Origin: Coprobacter secundus | Lineage (GTDB): Bacteria > Bacteroidota > Bacteroidia > Bacteroidales > Coprobacteraceae | NCBI GenBank assembly: GCA_000803105.1 | Contig: JTDA01000014.1 | Location: 1 to 64,000 of the forward strand | Direction of reading: 5' to 3' | DNA: 64,000 nt | Part shown: positions 54,265 through 62,680 of the stretch, one piece after another | Numbering within the stretch: position 1 is the first letter of the stretch | How the letters are laid out: each line of letters begins with the position of its first letter | The notes under the pieces: generated by a model | Told to the model about the DNA's origin: nothing | The model's input: only the letters and a program-made list of their open reading frames with translations | Databases searched by the model: none | Translations under genes and position numbers: made by a program

Positions 54265-54272
54265 CAAAGGTA
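54265..54272 (-). promoter_or_regulatory. Putative -7 box of mutS
   Basis: TACCTTTG on the minus strand (54272-54265) lies 20 nt before the TTG start and 50 nt before the first internal ATG. Confidence 0.45.
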
Positions 54273-54380
54273 CTTATCTTTTATGAAAAATAAAAGAATA
54301 AGAGTTACTCTAAAATGTGAAAATTTATATTGTATTTTCATTATACCAGTTACTGAAATTAAGATATTTAGATATAAAAA

Positions 54381-54411
54381 AAGAGATAACTACAATTCTT
54401 AGTTATCTCTT
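54381..54411 (-). terminator. Terminator of the HU gene
   Basis: AAGAGATAACTA (54381-54392) pairs with TAGTTATCTCTT (54400-54411) perfectly over 12 bp. The minus strand continues with a T-run, 24 nt after the HU stop. Confidence 0.85.
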
Positions 54412-54434
54412 CCTTAAATCGAATTTATACTGAT

Positions 54435-54707
54435 TTATTTTACCTTTTCAGCTAATTCTGCACCGGCTTTAAATTTAACAACCTTTTTCGCCGGAATAGT
54501 AATTTGTTGTTTTGTAGCGGGGTTGATGCCAGTTCTTTCACCTTTTTCATTAATAGAAAAAGTTCCAAAACCGATAAGAACGATTTTGTCGCCACCGGCT
54601 AATGTTTTAGATACTGTAGATACAAAAGCATCCAATGCTTTTTTTGCATCTGCTTTGCTCAAGCCGGCTTCTTCAGCCATTGCATTGATTAATTCTGATT
54701 TGTTCAT
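54435..54707 (-). CDS. HU-family DNA-binding protein
   Basis: A 90-residue nucleoid protein that bends DNA. It has the standard HU order: helices (LINAMAEEAGLSKADAKKAL), GFGTFSINEKGERTGINP forming the DNA-binding arm with its proline, then PAKKVVKFKAGAEL. The length is normal. It has a good own promoter (54770-54800) and terminator. Confidence 0.96.
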   Translation of the reverse strand: MNKSELINAMAEEAGLSKADAKKALDAFVSTVSKTLAGGDKIVLIGFGTFSINEKGERTGINPATKQQITIPAKKVVKFKAGAELAEKVK

Positions 54708-54769
54708 AAAGCTGTATTTTTTATAGGTTAAAAATGTAGTTTTAGCTTCTTAAAGCCTACATAGGTACG

Positions 54770-54800
54770 CAAATATATCATATAAAAACAAAATAACAAA
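54770..54800 (-). promoter_or_regulatory. Promoter of the HU gene
   Basis: On the minus strand TTTG (54800-54797), a 19-nt spacer and TATATTTG (54777-54770) match the consensus closely. The leader is about 60 nt. Confidence 0.75.
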
Positions 54801-54918
54801 AAATAGGGGTAAAAAAATGAAATAATATCACTAAAAAACTAAAGTAGAGGTGTGAATATAGGGAAAATATGGAAATATTGAGTATTTTTGTCAGCAAAAA
54901 TCAAAAAGAATAATATAT

Positions 54919-55623
54919 ATGTTTCAGAGCCGACAAGGTTTTTTTAGTTCTATACCTCCAGTAACCAAAAATTTAATAATAATCAATCTGTTGTTTTGGT
55001 TAGCTGAGATTGTTCTTCCCCGCGTGGGAATTGATTTGGTAAAGTACTTAGGTTTGCACTATTTTGCTGCTTCTGATTTTAACGCAGTGCAGTTGGTGAC
55101 TTATATGTTTATGCATGACCCGGGGTCTTTTGGGCATGTATTTTTTAACATGTTTTCGGTCTTTATGTTTGGCCGTACATTGGAAATGGTTTGGGGGAGT
55201 AAGCGTTTTTTGATTTATTATTTGACGACCGGTATCGGAGCAGGACTGGTGCAAGAAGTGACATGGTTTTTCTCTTTGAGAGATGCAATTGATGCTACTA
55301 TAGTTCAGGCTGGTTGGGAAACGACGCGTACGCTATTGAATAACGTGATAACCATTGGAGCTTCAGGTGCTGTTTTTGGGATACTGCTTGCTTTTGGAAT
55401 GTTATTCCCGAATGCAGAACTTTTTATTATGTTTATTCCGATACCAGTCAAAGCTAAATATTTTGTTATATTTTATGGAATAGTGGAATTGTTCTTAGGT
55501 GTAGGAAACTTTAGTGGTGATAACATTGCTCATTTTGCTCACCTTGGAGGTATGCTGTTTGGATTTTTCTTAATCAGGTATTGGAAGAAAAAAGGATTTG
55601 GTAATGGACAATATTTTTGGTAA
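54919..55623 (+). CDS. Rhomboid-family intramembrane serine protease
   Basis: A 234-residue protein with six or seven hydrophobic segments. The catalytic Ser is in GASGAVFG (about residues 152-159) and the His in FAHLGGM (about 205-211); the HVFFNMFS motif gives the oxyanion Asn. Rhomboids cut transmembrane substrates within the inner membrane. The start ATG is at 54919. It overlaps the next rhomboid gene by 20 nt. Confidence 0.92.
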   Translation: MFQSRQGFFSSIPPVTKNLIIINLLFWLAEIVLPRVGIDLVKYLGLHYFAASDFNAVQLVTYMFMHDPGSFGHVFFNMFSVFMFGRTLEMVWGSKRFLIYYLTTGIGAGLVQEVTWFFSLRDAIDATIVQAGWETTRTLLNNVITIGASGAVFGILLAFGMLFPNAELFIMFIPIPVKAKYFVIFYGIVELFLGVGNFSGDNIAHFAHLGGMLFGFFLIRYWKKKGFGNGQYFW

Positions 55624-56500
55624 ACTGGCGCAGCTGTATCGTAATGGATCTCTCTTGATAAAGTTGATTTATTTGAATGTTGCTGTTTTTTTGATTTTGC
55701 GTTTGTCTATTGTCTTTTTGATGTTGTTCAATATTGATGGACGTATTATTTTGAACTATTTCGAGTTGCCATCCGACTTGTATTTATTGCTTGTGCGGCC
55801 ATGGACTCTCGTTACTTACATGTTTCTTCATTATGATATATGGCATATTCTTTTTAATATGATATGGTTTTATTGGTTTGGCCAAATATTTCTTCTTTTT
55901 TTCAGTGAAAAACAAATGGGGGGGCTATATCTTTTAGGAGGATGGACCGGTGCGATATTATTTCTTTTGTCATATAATATTTTTCCTTATTTTGATTCTG
56001 TTGACGGATTTTTGTTAGGAGCCTCGGCTGCAATATTGGCAATTGTTGTTGCTACTGCAGTATATGCACCGGATTATAAGATAAATCTTTTGTTTTTTGG
56101 TGCAATTTCTCTTAAATATATAGCGATTATAACCATTGTGATTGATTTGTTAAGTATTACATCGAGTAATGCAGGGGGGCATATCGCTCATTTAGGAGGA
56201 GCTTTGATGGGGTGGTGGTTTGTATCAAGCTGGCGTAAAGGGCATGATATGACCCGTTTTATAAATCTTATAGTCGATAGGTTTGTCACAATGTTTAAGC
56301 CTGGTCCCCGAAAGAAAATGAAGATTAAAAAAATGAATATTTCTCAAAATCCTCGAAGAGAATCAGATATGGATTATAATGCTCGTAAGCATAGGGAAAT
56401 GGAAGAGATAGACCATATTTTGGATAAGATAAAGCAATCTGGTTACTCAGCGCTCTCTGATGCTGAAAAGAAAAAACTATTTGATGCCAGTAAAAAATAG
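55604..56500 (+). CDS. Rhomboid-family protease with C-terminal extension
   Basis: A second rhomboid of 298 residues from the ATG at 55604; the upstream TTG is two codons earlier. Catalytic motifs are LLGASAAI (Ser) and HIAHLGGALMGW (His), with HILFNMIWF near the oxyanion site. A cytosolic basic C-terminal tail (about 215-298; RKKMKIKKM, HILDKIKQSGYSAL) is like the short conserved domain seen at the end of many Bacteroidetes rhomboids. It is coupled to the first rhomboid and followed after 3 nt by the EEP-family gene. Confidence 0.9.
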   Translation: MDNIFGKLAQLYRNGSLLIKLIYLNVAVFLILRLSIVFLMLFNIDGRIILNYFELPSDLYLLLVRPWTLVTYMFLHYDIWHILFNMIWFYWFGQIFLLFFSEKQMGGLYLLGGWTGAILFLLSYNIFPYFDSVDGFLLGASAAILAIVVATAVYAPDYKINLLFFGAISLKYIAIITIVIDLLSITSSNAGGHIAHLGGALMGWWFVSSWRKGHDMTRFINLIVDRFVTMFKPGPRKKMKIKKMNISQNPRRESDMDYNARKHREMEEIDHILDKIKQSGYSALSDAEKKKLFDASKK

Positions 56501-56503
56501 GAA

Positions 56504-57625
56504 ATGAAGTTTATAAAGATGACATATTTGACAATAACAGTGATGATGAACTTTATTTTTGCTGTTTTATTGATATTGTCTTCTTATGCTTATCTTATTT
56601 CTCCTGTAAGAATGATGTTCCCTTCTTATTTGGGTTTAGCTTTTCCGGTTTTTCTATTTGCAAATGTTTTGTTCATTGTATTTTGGTTGTTACAGCGGCG
56701 TTGGCTTTTTTTATTATCTTTAATTACGTTATTTATTTGTTTCCCAGAGGTAAAACTGTATACTCCCTTGCATAGGGGGGAAGAAATACCTATAACTGGT
56801 GACTCTTTGGTAATTTTATCTTATAATGTAGAATGTTTCCAGGGATTGAAGCCTCATTTGGATAATAAGCCTAACGAAATCCTCGAGTATATAGCTAATA
56901 GCAGAGCTGATATTATTTGTATGCAGGAGTTTGCATTTGGTCGTGATAAGAGTATAATATCAGAAGTACAGATAAACCAAGCTTTAGAAGATTATCCGTA
57001 TCATTATTTTTCAGATAAATCTAAAAATCCATATTCCGGTTCAGGTATCGCTTGCTATTCGAAGTATCCGATTATTGAAGTGCAAGAGATAGTATATGAG
57101 AGTGTTTATAATTCTTCATATCTTTATAGAATTCAGTACAAAGGTCGGGAGTTGACTATAATAAATAATCATTTAGAGTCAAATAAATTTACATTGGGAG
57201 ATCGGGCCTTGTACCGTCGAATGTTGAAACACTTTGAACCGGAATTGATCGGTGAATTTAAGAACCGGTTGGTTCCTAAGTTAGATATAGCCTATATACA
57301 AAGGGCGGTACAAGCAGAAAAAGTATCTCATGCTATACAGCAAGAAGGTGATAATAATATAATTGTTTGTGGAGATTTTAATGATACACCTCAGTCCTAT
57401 GTATATCATAAAATTAGAGGTAAATTGAAAGATGCTTATGTTGAAACGGGATTTGGTCCGGGAATAACATATCATAAAAATGGGTTCCTATTTCGAATAG
57501 ATCATATATTATATAGTGGAAATTTTCATGCAGTAGCTACTGAAATAGGGAAGTTAAAGAATTCTGATCATTATCCGTTAAAAGCAACCTTTGTGTGGGA
57601 TGACACTATTACTTCTTCTGATTGA
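56504..57625 (+). CDS. Endonuclease/exonuclease/phosphatase-family membrane protein
   Basis: A 373-residue protein with two or three N-terminal membrane segments (about 1-85), then an EEP-fold domain. The motifs SYNVECFQG, CMQEFA (metal Glu), NNHLESN, CGDFNDTP and SDHYPLKATF (final Asp-His pair) show the complete metal-dependent active site. EEP proteins cut nucleic acids, phospholipids or phosphoinositides; with membrane anchoring a phosphodiesterase outside the cytosol is plausible. It starts 3 nt after the rhomboid stop, so it is likely the third gene of one operon. Confidence 0.88.
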   Translation: MKFIKMTYLTITVMMNFIFAVLLILSSYAYLISPVRMMFPSYLGLAFPVFLFANVLFIVFWLLQRRWLFLLSLITLFICFPEVKLYTPLHRGEEIPITGDSLVILSYNVECFQGLKPHLDNKPNEILEYIANSRADIICMQEFAFGRDKSIISEVQINQALEDYPYHYFSDKSKNPYSGSGIACYSKYPIIEVQEIVYESVYNSSYLYRIQYKGRELTIINNHLESNKFTLGDRALYRRMLKHFEPELIGEFKNRLVPKLDIAYIQRAVQAEKVSHAIQQEGDNNIIVCGDFNDTPQSYVYHKIRGKLKDAYVETGFGPGITYHKNGFLFRIDHILYSGNFHAVATEIGKLKNSDHYPLKATFVWDDTITSSD

Positions 57626-57701
57626 TAAGAAGTTGCTTTTATTTTATTGGTTGTTTTATTTTGAAGGTTTTAGGAAGAGTAATATGTTATAGAGAGTATT
57701 G

Positions 57702-57758
57702 AATTTACAATAATAAGAAAAGCGGACCTTAAGTCCGCTTTTCTTATTATTGTAAATT
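57702..57758. terminator. Long bidirectional terminator, 26-bp stem
   Basis: Arms 57702-57727 and 57733-57758 pair perfectly over 26 bp around a 5-nt loop (CTTAA). The core AAAAGCGGAC is flanked by A/T runs on both sides. It separates the convergent EEP gene and the S41 protease gene, and its right arm abuts the TGA of the latter. Confidence 0.88.
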
Positions 57759-59357
57759 TCATTTCTTAATTTTTAGAAGTGTATTATACTTTTGGGGATC
57801 ATTTATAATTTCTAATGCTTTAGAATAAGAATCATTAAATTGGTTCATTACTCTGTAATAAGCTGTCATGTCGAAAAGATCACGTGCTATTAATGCTTTT
57901 AACTGTTCTTTTATAAGTGGTTCTGATTTTTTAAATTGTTCCTCATTATATTCCACCTTGTCTTTCTCTGCAAAAGAAATAAGCTCTTTTAATAATTTGT
58001 CATTTATGGTAAAATCATCTAAAAATCTGGTTACATTATTTTTATATGTAGCGGTCAATTCTTTTCTGTTTTTATCGATATATGAAATAATAAACTGGTT
58101 AAGTATTCCTTTAGCTATTAAGTCTCGATGATAGTCGGTGAAACGAGTTGTGTCTAATGGGACGAAATAATCTGGCATTATACCGCCTCCACCATATACG
58201 GTACGTCCGTTAATTAAGGTTTTATATTTGAGGGAATCAGGAAAATGAATGCTATCAGCATTGGTCAGTTCTCCTTTGTTGTAACGGTCTATGATGTCTT
58301 TAAAGTACTCTTCAGATTCACCTTTTTGATAGGGTTTTTGAATACTACGTCCCGATGGTGTATAATAACGGGATATTGTAAGGCGTATCATTGAACCGTC
58401 GGGCATAGGAATAGGTCGTTGTACTAAACCTTTGCCGAAAGTTCTACGTCCGACAATGAGTCCTCGATCCCAGTCTTGTATTGCTCCGGATACGATTTCA
58501 CTGGCGGAGGCACTGGATTCATCTACCAGGATAATTACGTTGCCATCTTTGAAAAGTCCGGATGATTTTGCTTTATAATCTGTTCGTGGAGAACGTCGTC
58601 CTTGAGTATATGTTATAATTTCGTCATTGGTGAGTAATTCCTGAGCTACATCTATGGCAGCGTTTAGATAACCTCCGCCGTTTCCTTGTAGGTCTATAAT
58701 CAGATTTTTCATCCCTTCTTTTTTCAATCTTTTTAGGGCATCGGAAAATTCTTTTCCTGTAGAAGCAGAGAACCGACTTAAACGGATATAGCCAGTATTT
58801 TTATTGGCCATGTAGCTTGCATCTATACTATAAATAGGAATTTGGCCTCGTGTAATTCGGAATGTCAATGGCTCGTTAATCCCTCGACGCAGGATGGAAA
58901 CATTTACTTTCGAGCCTCGAGGCCCTCTTAGACGCTTCATAATGTCCGTGTTCTTCATCTTAACTCCGGCTATAACAGTATCATTAACCGCAATTATGCG
59001 GTCTCCAGCTAATATTCCGACTTTTTCAGATGGACCTCCGGCGACTGTCTGAACAATATATAGAGTGTCTTTTACCATATTGAATTGAATGCCTATACCA
59101 TCGAAATTCCCTTGTAACGGTTCATTCATCTCTTTTGTCTCTTCTGGAGTCATGTAGCTGGAGTGAGGATCGAGCTTTTCCAACATTCCTCTTATAGCAT
59201 CTTCTACAAGTTTTGATTCATCGACATTGTCGACATATAAATTGCTTATTGCAAATTCTGCCAAACTCAATTTTTTATTTGCTTCTGATTGTCTTTGCGC
59301 ACCTATACATGAAATAGTCGAAAGGGCGAGAATCAGGAGAGAAAATCTTTTTATCAT
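57759..59357 (-). CDS. S41-family carboxy-terminal processing protease
   Basis: A 532-residue CtpA/Prc-like protease acting in the periplasm. After the signal sequence (about 1-20, possibly a lipoprotein at Cys17) come a PDZ domain (about 85-160; GIGIQF, GPSEKVGILAGDRI) and the S41 core with the catalytic dyad Ser284 in SSASASE and Lys309 in FGKGLVQ, 25 residues apart as in the family. It probably trims or degrades envelope proteins. It is the last gene of a leftward set with coaD, parE and others, 15 nt after coaD. Confidence 0.94.
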   Translation of the reverse strand: MIKRFSLLILALSTISCIGAQRQSEANKKLSLAEFAISNLYVDNVDESKLVEDAIRGMLEKLDPHSSYMTPEETKEMNEPLQGNFDGIGIQFNMVKDTLYIVQTVAGGPSEKVGILAGDRIIAVNDTVIAGVKMKNTDIMKRLRGPRGSKVNVSILRRGINEPLTFRITRGQIPIYSIDASYMANKNTGYIRLSRFSASTGKEFSDALKRLKKEGMKNLIIDLQGNGGGYLNAAIDVAQELLTNDEIITYTQGRRSPRTDYKAKSSGLFKDGNVIILVDESSASASEIVSGAIQDWDRGLIVGRRTFGKGLVQRPIPMPDGSMIRLTISRYYTPSGRSIQKPYQKGESEEYFKDIIDRYNKGELTNADSIHFPDSLKYKTLINGRTVYGGGGIMPDYFVPLDTTRFTDYHRDLIAKGILNQFIISYIDKNRKELTATYKNNVTRFLDDFTINDKLLKELISFAEKDKVEYNEEQFKKSEPLIKEQLKALIARDLFDMTAYYRVMNQFNDSYSKALEIINDPQKYNTLLKIKK

Positions 59358-59372
59358 TGGTCTTTGTTTATT

Positions 59373-59861
59373 TTATTTTTCATTTCTTTCGGGAAGAACT
59401 AATCCTGTAGGAAGAAACTCGTTAACCTTCCGTCCATATCTTAATAATTCGCGTACGATAGTTGAGCTGATGTGTGTATGTTCGGGTTCGGTAAAAAGTA
59501 CAAGGGTTTCCACTCCCGAAATTTTACGATTTACATCAGCAATAGTTTTCTCGTATTCGAAATCATTTACTGACCGAATTCCTCGTAAGATGAATCCAGC
59601 TTCACATTTTTTAGCTAAATCTACAGTTAAGCAATCATATGATAATACTTGTACTCGAGGATTGTTCCGGAACAGATTTTGGAGCATATCGACTCTTTCC
59701 TCAAGGGTAAAGTATTGGCTCTTGGCTTCGTTGATACCTACTGCAACAACAATTTCATCGAGCATAGTGAGACCTCGATTTACTAAAGACATATGTCCTA
59801 TAGTAAATGGATCGAAAGTTCCTGGAAAAACGGCTATTTTTTTATGCAATGTTTTCATCAT
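59373..59861 (-). CDS. coaD: Phosphopantetheine adenylyltransferase
   Basis: A cytosolic enzyme of coenzyme A synthesis that transfers AMP to 4'-phosphopantetheine. The nucleotidyltransferase motif GTFDPFTIGH is near residue 14 and the C-terminal ISSTIVRE motif near 130. The 162-residue length is normal. Two ATG codons at the start overlap the parE stop by up to 20 nt, so translation is probably coupled. Confidence 0.96.
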   Translation of the reverse strand: MMKTLHKKIAVFPGTFDPFTIGHMSLVNRGLTMLDEIVVAVGINEAKSQYFTLEERVDMLQNLFRNNPRVQVLSYDCLTVDLAKKCEAGFILRGIRSVNDFEYEKTIADVNRKISGVETLVLFTEPEHTHISSTIVRELLRYGRKVNEFLPTGLVLPERNEK

Positions 59862-61707
59862 CTTCTACAACCAAATTTTGAATAATGAAGTTTTGCCGTT
59901 CCATAGTATTTTTCCCCATATAAAATTCCAGTAATTCTTTAACTAAATCTTCTTTTCGTAAAGTTACTTGGTCTAGGCGGATATCTGGACCAATAAAATG
60001 CCGGAATTCATCTGGAGAAATTTCGCCAAGTCCTTTAAATCGTGTAATTTCAGGATTGACTTTAATTTTATCGAGAGCAGCTAATCTCTCCTCTTCAGAG
60101 TAACAGTATAATGTCTCTTTCTTATTTCTTACTCGGAATAGAGGTGTTTGTAAAATATAAATATGCCCTTTCTTGATAAGGTCTGGAAAAAATTGAAGAA
60201 AAAATGTGATAAGTAATAATCGTATATGCATGCCATCAACGTCGGCATCTGTTGCAATAATGATTTTATTATATCGTAATCCTTCTATTCCATCTTCGAC
60301 ATTTAATGCAGCCTGCAACAAATTGAATTCTTCGTTTTCGTATACTACTTTGCGTGTGAGACCATATGAATTTAGCGGTTTACCTCGAAGGCTGAAAACG
60401 GCTTGGGTTTCGACATTTCGGCTTTTTGTAATAGAACCGGTTGCAGAATCTCCCTCTGTAATAAAAATGCTTGATTCTTCGCGATTGTCACCTTTGGAAT
60501 CATTATAGTGAACACGGCAGTCTCGTAGTTTTTTATTATGCAAATTAGCCTTTTTGGCTCTTTCACGAGCCAATTTAGTAACTCCGGCAATTGCTTTTCT
60601 TTCCTTCTCTGATTCAAGAATTTTTTTTAATAAAATATCTGCTGTTTCAGTATTTTTGTGCAAATAGTTGTCTAATTCTTTTTTTAGGAAATCTCCGATA
60701 AACTTACTTACAGAAGGTCCATCTGGCCCTATATCACGAGAGCCGAGTTTTGTTTTAGTCTGGGATTCGAAAACAGGTTCTTCGACTTTAATACTTACAG
60801 CTGCGACAATTCCGTTTCGAATATCTGAATAATCGAAGTTTTTGTTATAAAATTCTTTTATTGTACGTGATGCAGCTTCTCTAAACGCTGTTAGATGTGT
60901 ACCTCCTTGGGTTGTATGTTGACCATTGACAAAAGAGTAATATTCTTCTCCATATTGATTATTATGGGTAATGACAACTTCTATGTCTTCACCTTTTAAA
61001 TGAATAACAGGGTATAAAGGGTCAGAAGTCATTTTCTCATTTAGCAAATCGACCAATCCGTTACGAGAATGGAAGCGTTTTCCATTGAATATAATGGTAA
61101 GTCCCGAATTGAGATATACGTAGTTTTTAAGAAGAGCTTCTATGAATTCATCTCTATAATGATATCCTTTAAAGATAGTATTATCAGGAGTAAAACGAAC
61201 TAATGTGCCGTTTTCTTCAGTTGTCTTTTCTTCTATACTATCTTCAACAATATTTCCTTGATTATAAAGAATGGCTTTACGTAAGCCATCTCGATGAGAA
61301 CAAATATAGAATTCAGAAGAAAGAGCATTGACAGCTTTGATACCGACACCGTTGAGACCTACAGATTTTTTAAATGCTTTAGAATCATATTTAGCACCGG
61401 TATTCATTTTTGAAGAGACATCTTTTACTTTATCAAGAGGAATTCCTCGTCCAAAATCCCGTACGATAACAGAAGTTTCGTTGATATCTACAGTTATTTG
61501 TTTTCCAAATCCCATCATGTACTCATCAATGGCATTGTCGAGTACTTCTTTGAGTAATACGTATATACCGTCATCTGAATGAGTCCCGTCTCCCAATTTT
61601 CCTATATACATGCCGGGACGCCGGCGTATATGTTCTTTCCAGTCGAGGGTTCGTATGGTGTCTGAGCTATATTCCAGTCCAGGAGTCTGTATTGTTTCAT
61701 TTTCCAT
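59842..61707 (-). CDS. parE: DNA topoisomerase IV subunit B
   Basis: The ATPase subunit of a type IIA topoisomerase, 621 residues from the ATG at 61707 (a TTG start at 61737 is unlikely). Motifs include RRPGMYIG, DNAIDEY (ATP-binding Asn), GRGIPLD, the TOPRIM EGDSA and the metal-binding DADVDGMHIR. It lacks the longer C-terminal insert of many GyrB proteins, which supports ParE. It precedes coaD, and a -7 box TATCTTTG (61742-61735) lies 28 nt upstream. Confidence 0.94.
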   Translation of the reverse strand: MENETIQTPGLEYSSDTIRTLDWKEHIRRRPGMYIGKLGDGTHSDDGIYVLLKEVLDNAIDEYMMGFGKQITVDINETSVIVRDFGRGIPLDKVKDVSSKMNTGAKYDSKAFKKSVGLNGVGIKAVNALSSEFYICSHRDGLRKAILYNQGNIVEDSIEEKTTEENGTLVRFTPDNTIFKGYHYRDEFIEALLKNYVYLNSGLTIIFNGKRFHSRNGLVDLLNEKMTSDPLYPVIHLKGEDIEVVITHNNQYGEEYYSFVNGQHTTQGGTHLTAFREAASRTIKEFYNKNFDYSDIRNGIVAAVSIKVEEPVFESQTKTKLGSRDIGPDGPSVSKFIGDFLKKELDNYLHKNTETADILLKKILESEKERKAIAGVTKLARERAKKANLHNKKLRDCRVHYNDSKGDNREESSIFITEGDSATGSITKSRNVETQAVFSLRGKPLNSYGLTRKVVYENEEFNLLQAALNVEDGIEGLRYNKIIIATDADVDGMHIRLLLITFFLQFFPDLIKKGHIYILQTPLFRVRNKKETLYCYSEEERLAALDKIKVNPEITRFKGLGEISPDEFRHFIGPDIRLDQVTLRKEDLVKELLEFYMGKNTMERQNFIIQNLVVEDDENIA

Positions 61708-61734
61708 ATTACAGAATATTCTTCGGTTAGAAGA

Positions 61735-61742
61735 CAAAGATA
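61735..61742 (-). promoter_or_regulatory. Putative -7 box of parE
   Basis: TATCTTTG on the minus strand (61742-61735), 28 nt before the ATG at 61707, fits the consensus and lies in the gap after the PHP gene. It also makes the TTG start at 61737 implausible. Confidence 0.55.
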
Positions 61743-61812
61743 ATGCGAAAATATGGATTTTTTTAGTCTCGATACGTTAAATATGCGTGTACATGACACT
61801 TAAAGCATTGTT

Positions 61813-62655
61813 TTATATAGAAATTATTACATCTTTCCACTCTCCTTTTACCAATTGTCGTACATGTGTGAATCCTTCCGATAAAAGTGCATGCAATGCG
61901 TCGATACGTCCATCATTAATTAGTGATGGATGATGGGTATCTGCGTTTACAACTACAGGAATATTGAATTTTTTTAATAAGGAGAAATGCTGCCGGTTAG
62001 GGAAAAAAAGAGTTTTTTTCTTCCATGCTTTTGTATTTATTTCGACCATACAACCTTTTTCTGCAATAAAGTAAAAATAATCTTGTATGAGTTCATTGTA
62101 CCATTTCTCACTGGTAATACCTTGTCGATAACTTAAAGCATTCATTGATATTTTATCAGCATGACCTATAAAATCGAATCCTCCGGTTTCTATCATTTGT
62201 ACCATGGTGTCAAAATAGTGGCGCACTAGTTTGATTATATCTCCATTAAAAATGGTCTCGACAGTAATCTTAAATTGTTCTGGAGTGGTGTCAATATCAA
62301 TAAACTGTTCATCTCCTGTTTTTAGAAAATGGACTGAACCTATTCGGTAATCCAATGGTGTTGTTTGGAAGATAGATGATGCGGGATTGTAGGTTTTGTC
62401 TAAATAGTCAATTTCGAGTCCGATATAAAGTTCTATTTTATTTTTATACTTTTCTTTTAACGAGTTTATTTCAACAATATAATCTGTTAATCTTTCTTGC
62501 TTCATGTTCCAACAACTCTCAAATGGAATAGGTGCATGAGAAGAAATTCCATAAGAGGAAAAACCCATAGCGATGGCTTCTTTTACAAAATCTTCAGCTG
62601 GAGCTACTCCGTCACAATAAAGACAGTGACTGTGATAGTTTGTTAGATTGTTCAT
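61813..62655 (-). CDS. PHP-domain histidinol-phosphatase-like protein
   Basis: A 280-residue metal-dependent phosphoesterase. The PHP signature begins YHSHCLYCDG (metal His pair), followed by GISSHAPIPF, GLEIDYL, FIGHADKI and VNADTHHPS. It resembles the HisK/HisJ histidinol-phosphate phosphatases, but no other histidine gene is nearby, so the assignment rests on similarity only. It follows rnr by 25 nt. Confidence 0.88.
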   Translation of the reverse strand: MNNLTNYHSHCLYCDGVAPAEDFVKEAIAMGFSSYGISSHAPIPFESCWNMKQERLTDYIVEINSLKEKYKNKIELYIGLEIDYLDKTYNPASSIFQTTPLDYRIGSVHFLKTGDEQFIDIDTTPEQFKITVETIFNGDIIKLVRHYFDTMVQMIETGGFDFIGHADKISMNALSYRQGITSEKWYNELIQDYFYFIAEKGCMVEINTKAWKKKTLFFPNRQHFSLLKKFNIPVVVNADTHHPSLINDGRIDALHALLSEGFTHVRQLVKGEWKDVIISI

Positions 62656-62680
62656 AAATGCTTTTACTTAAAAATATTAT

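Noticed and set aside
59842..61737. TTG start for parE
   Set aside because: The TTG overlaps the -7 box at 61742-61735, while the ATG at 61707 begins the family sequence.
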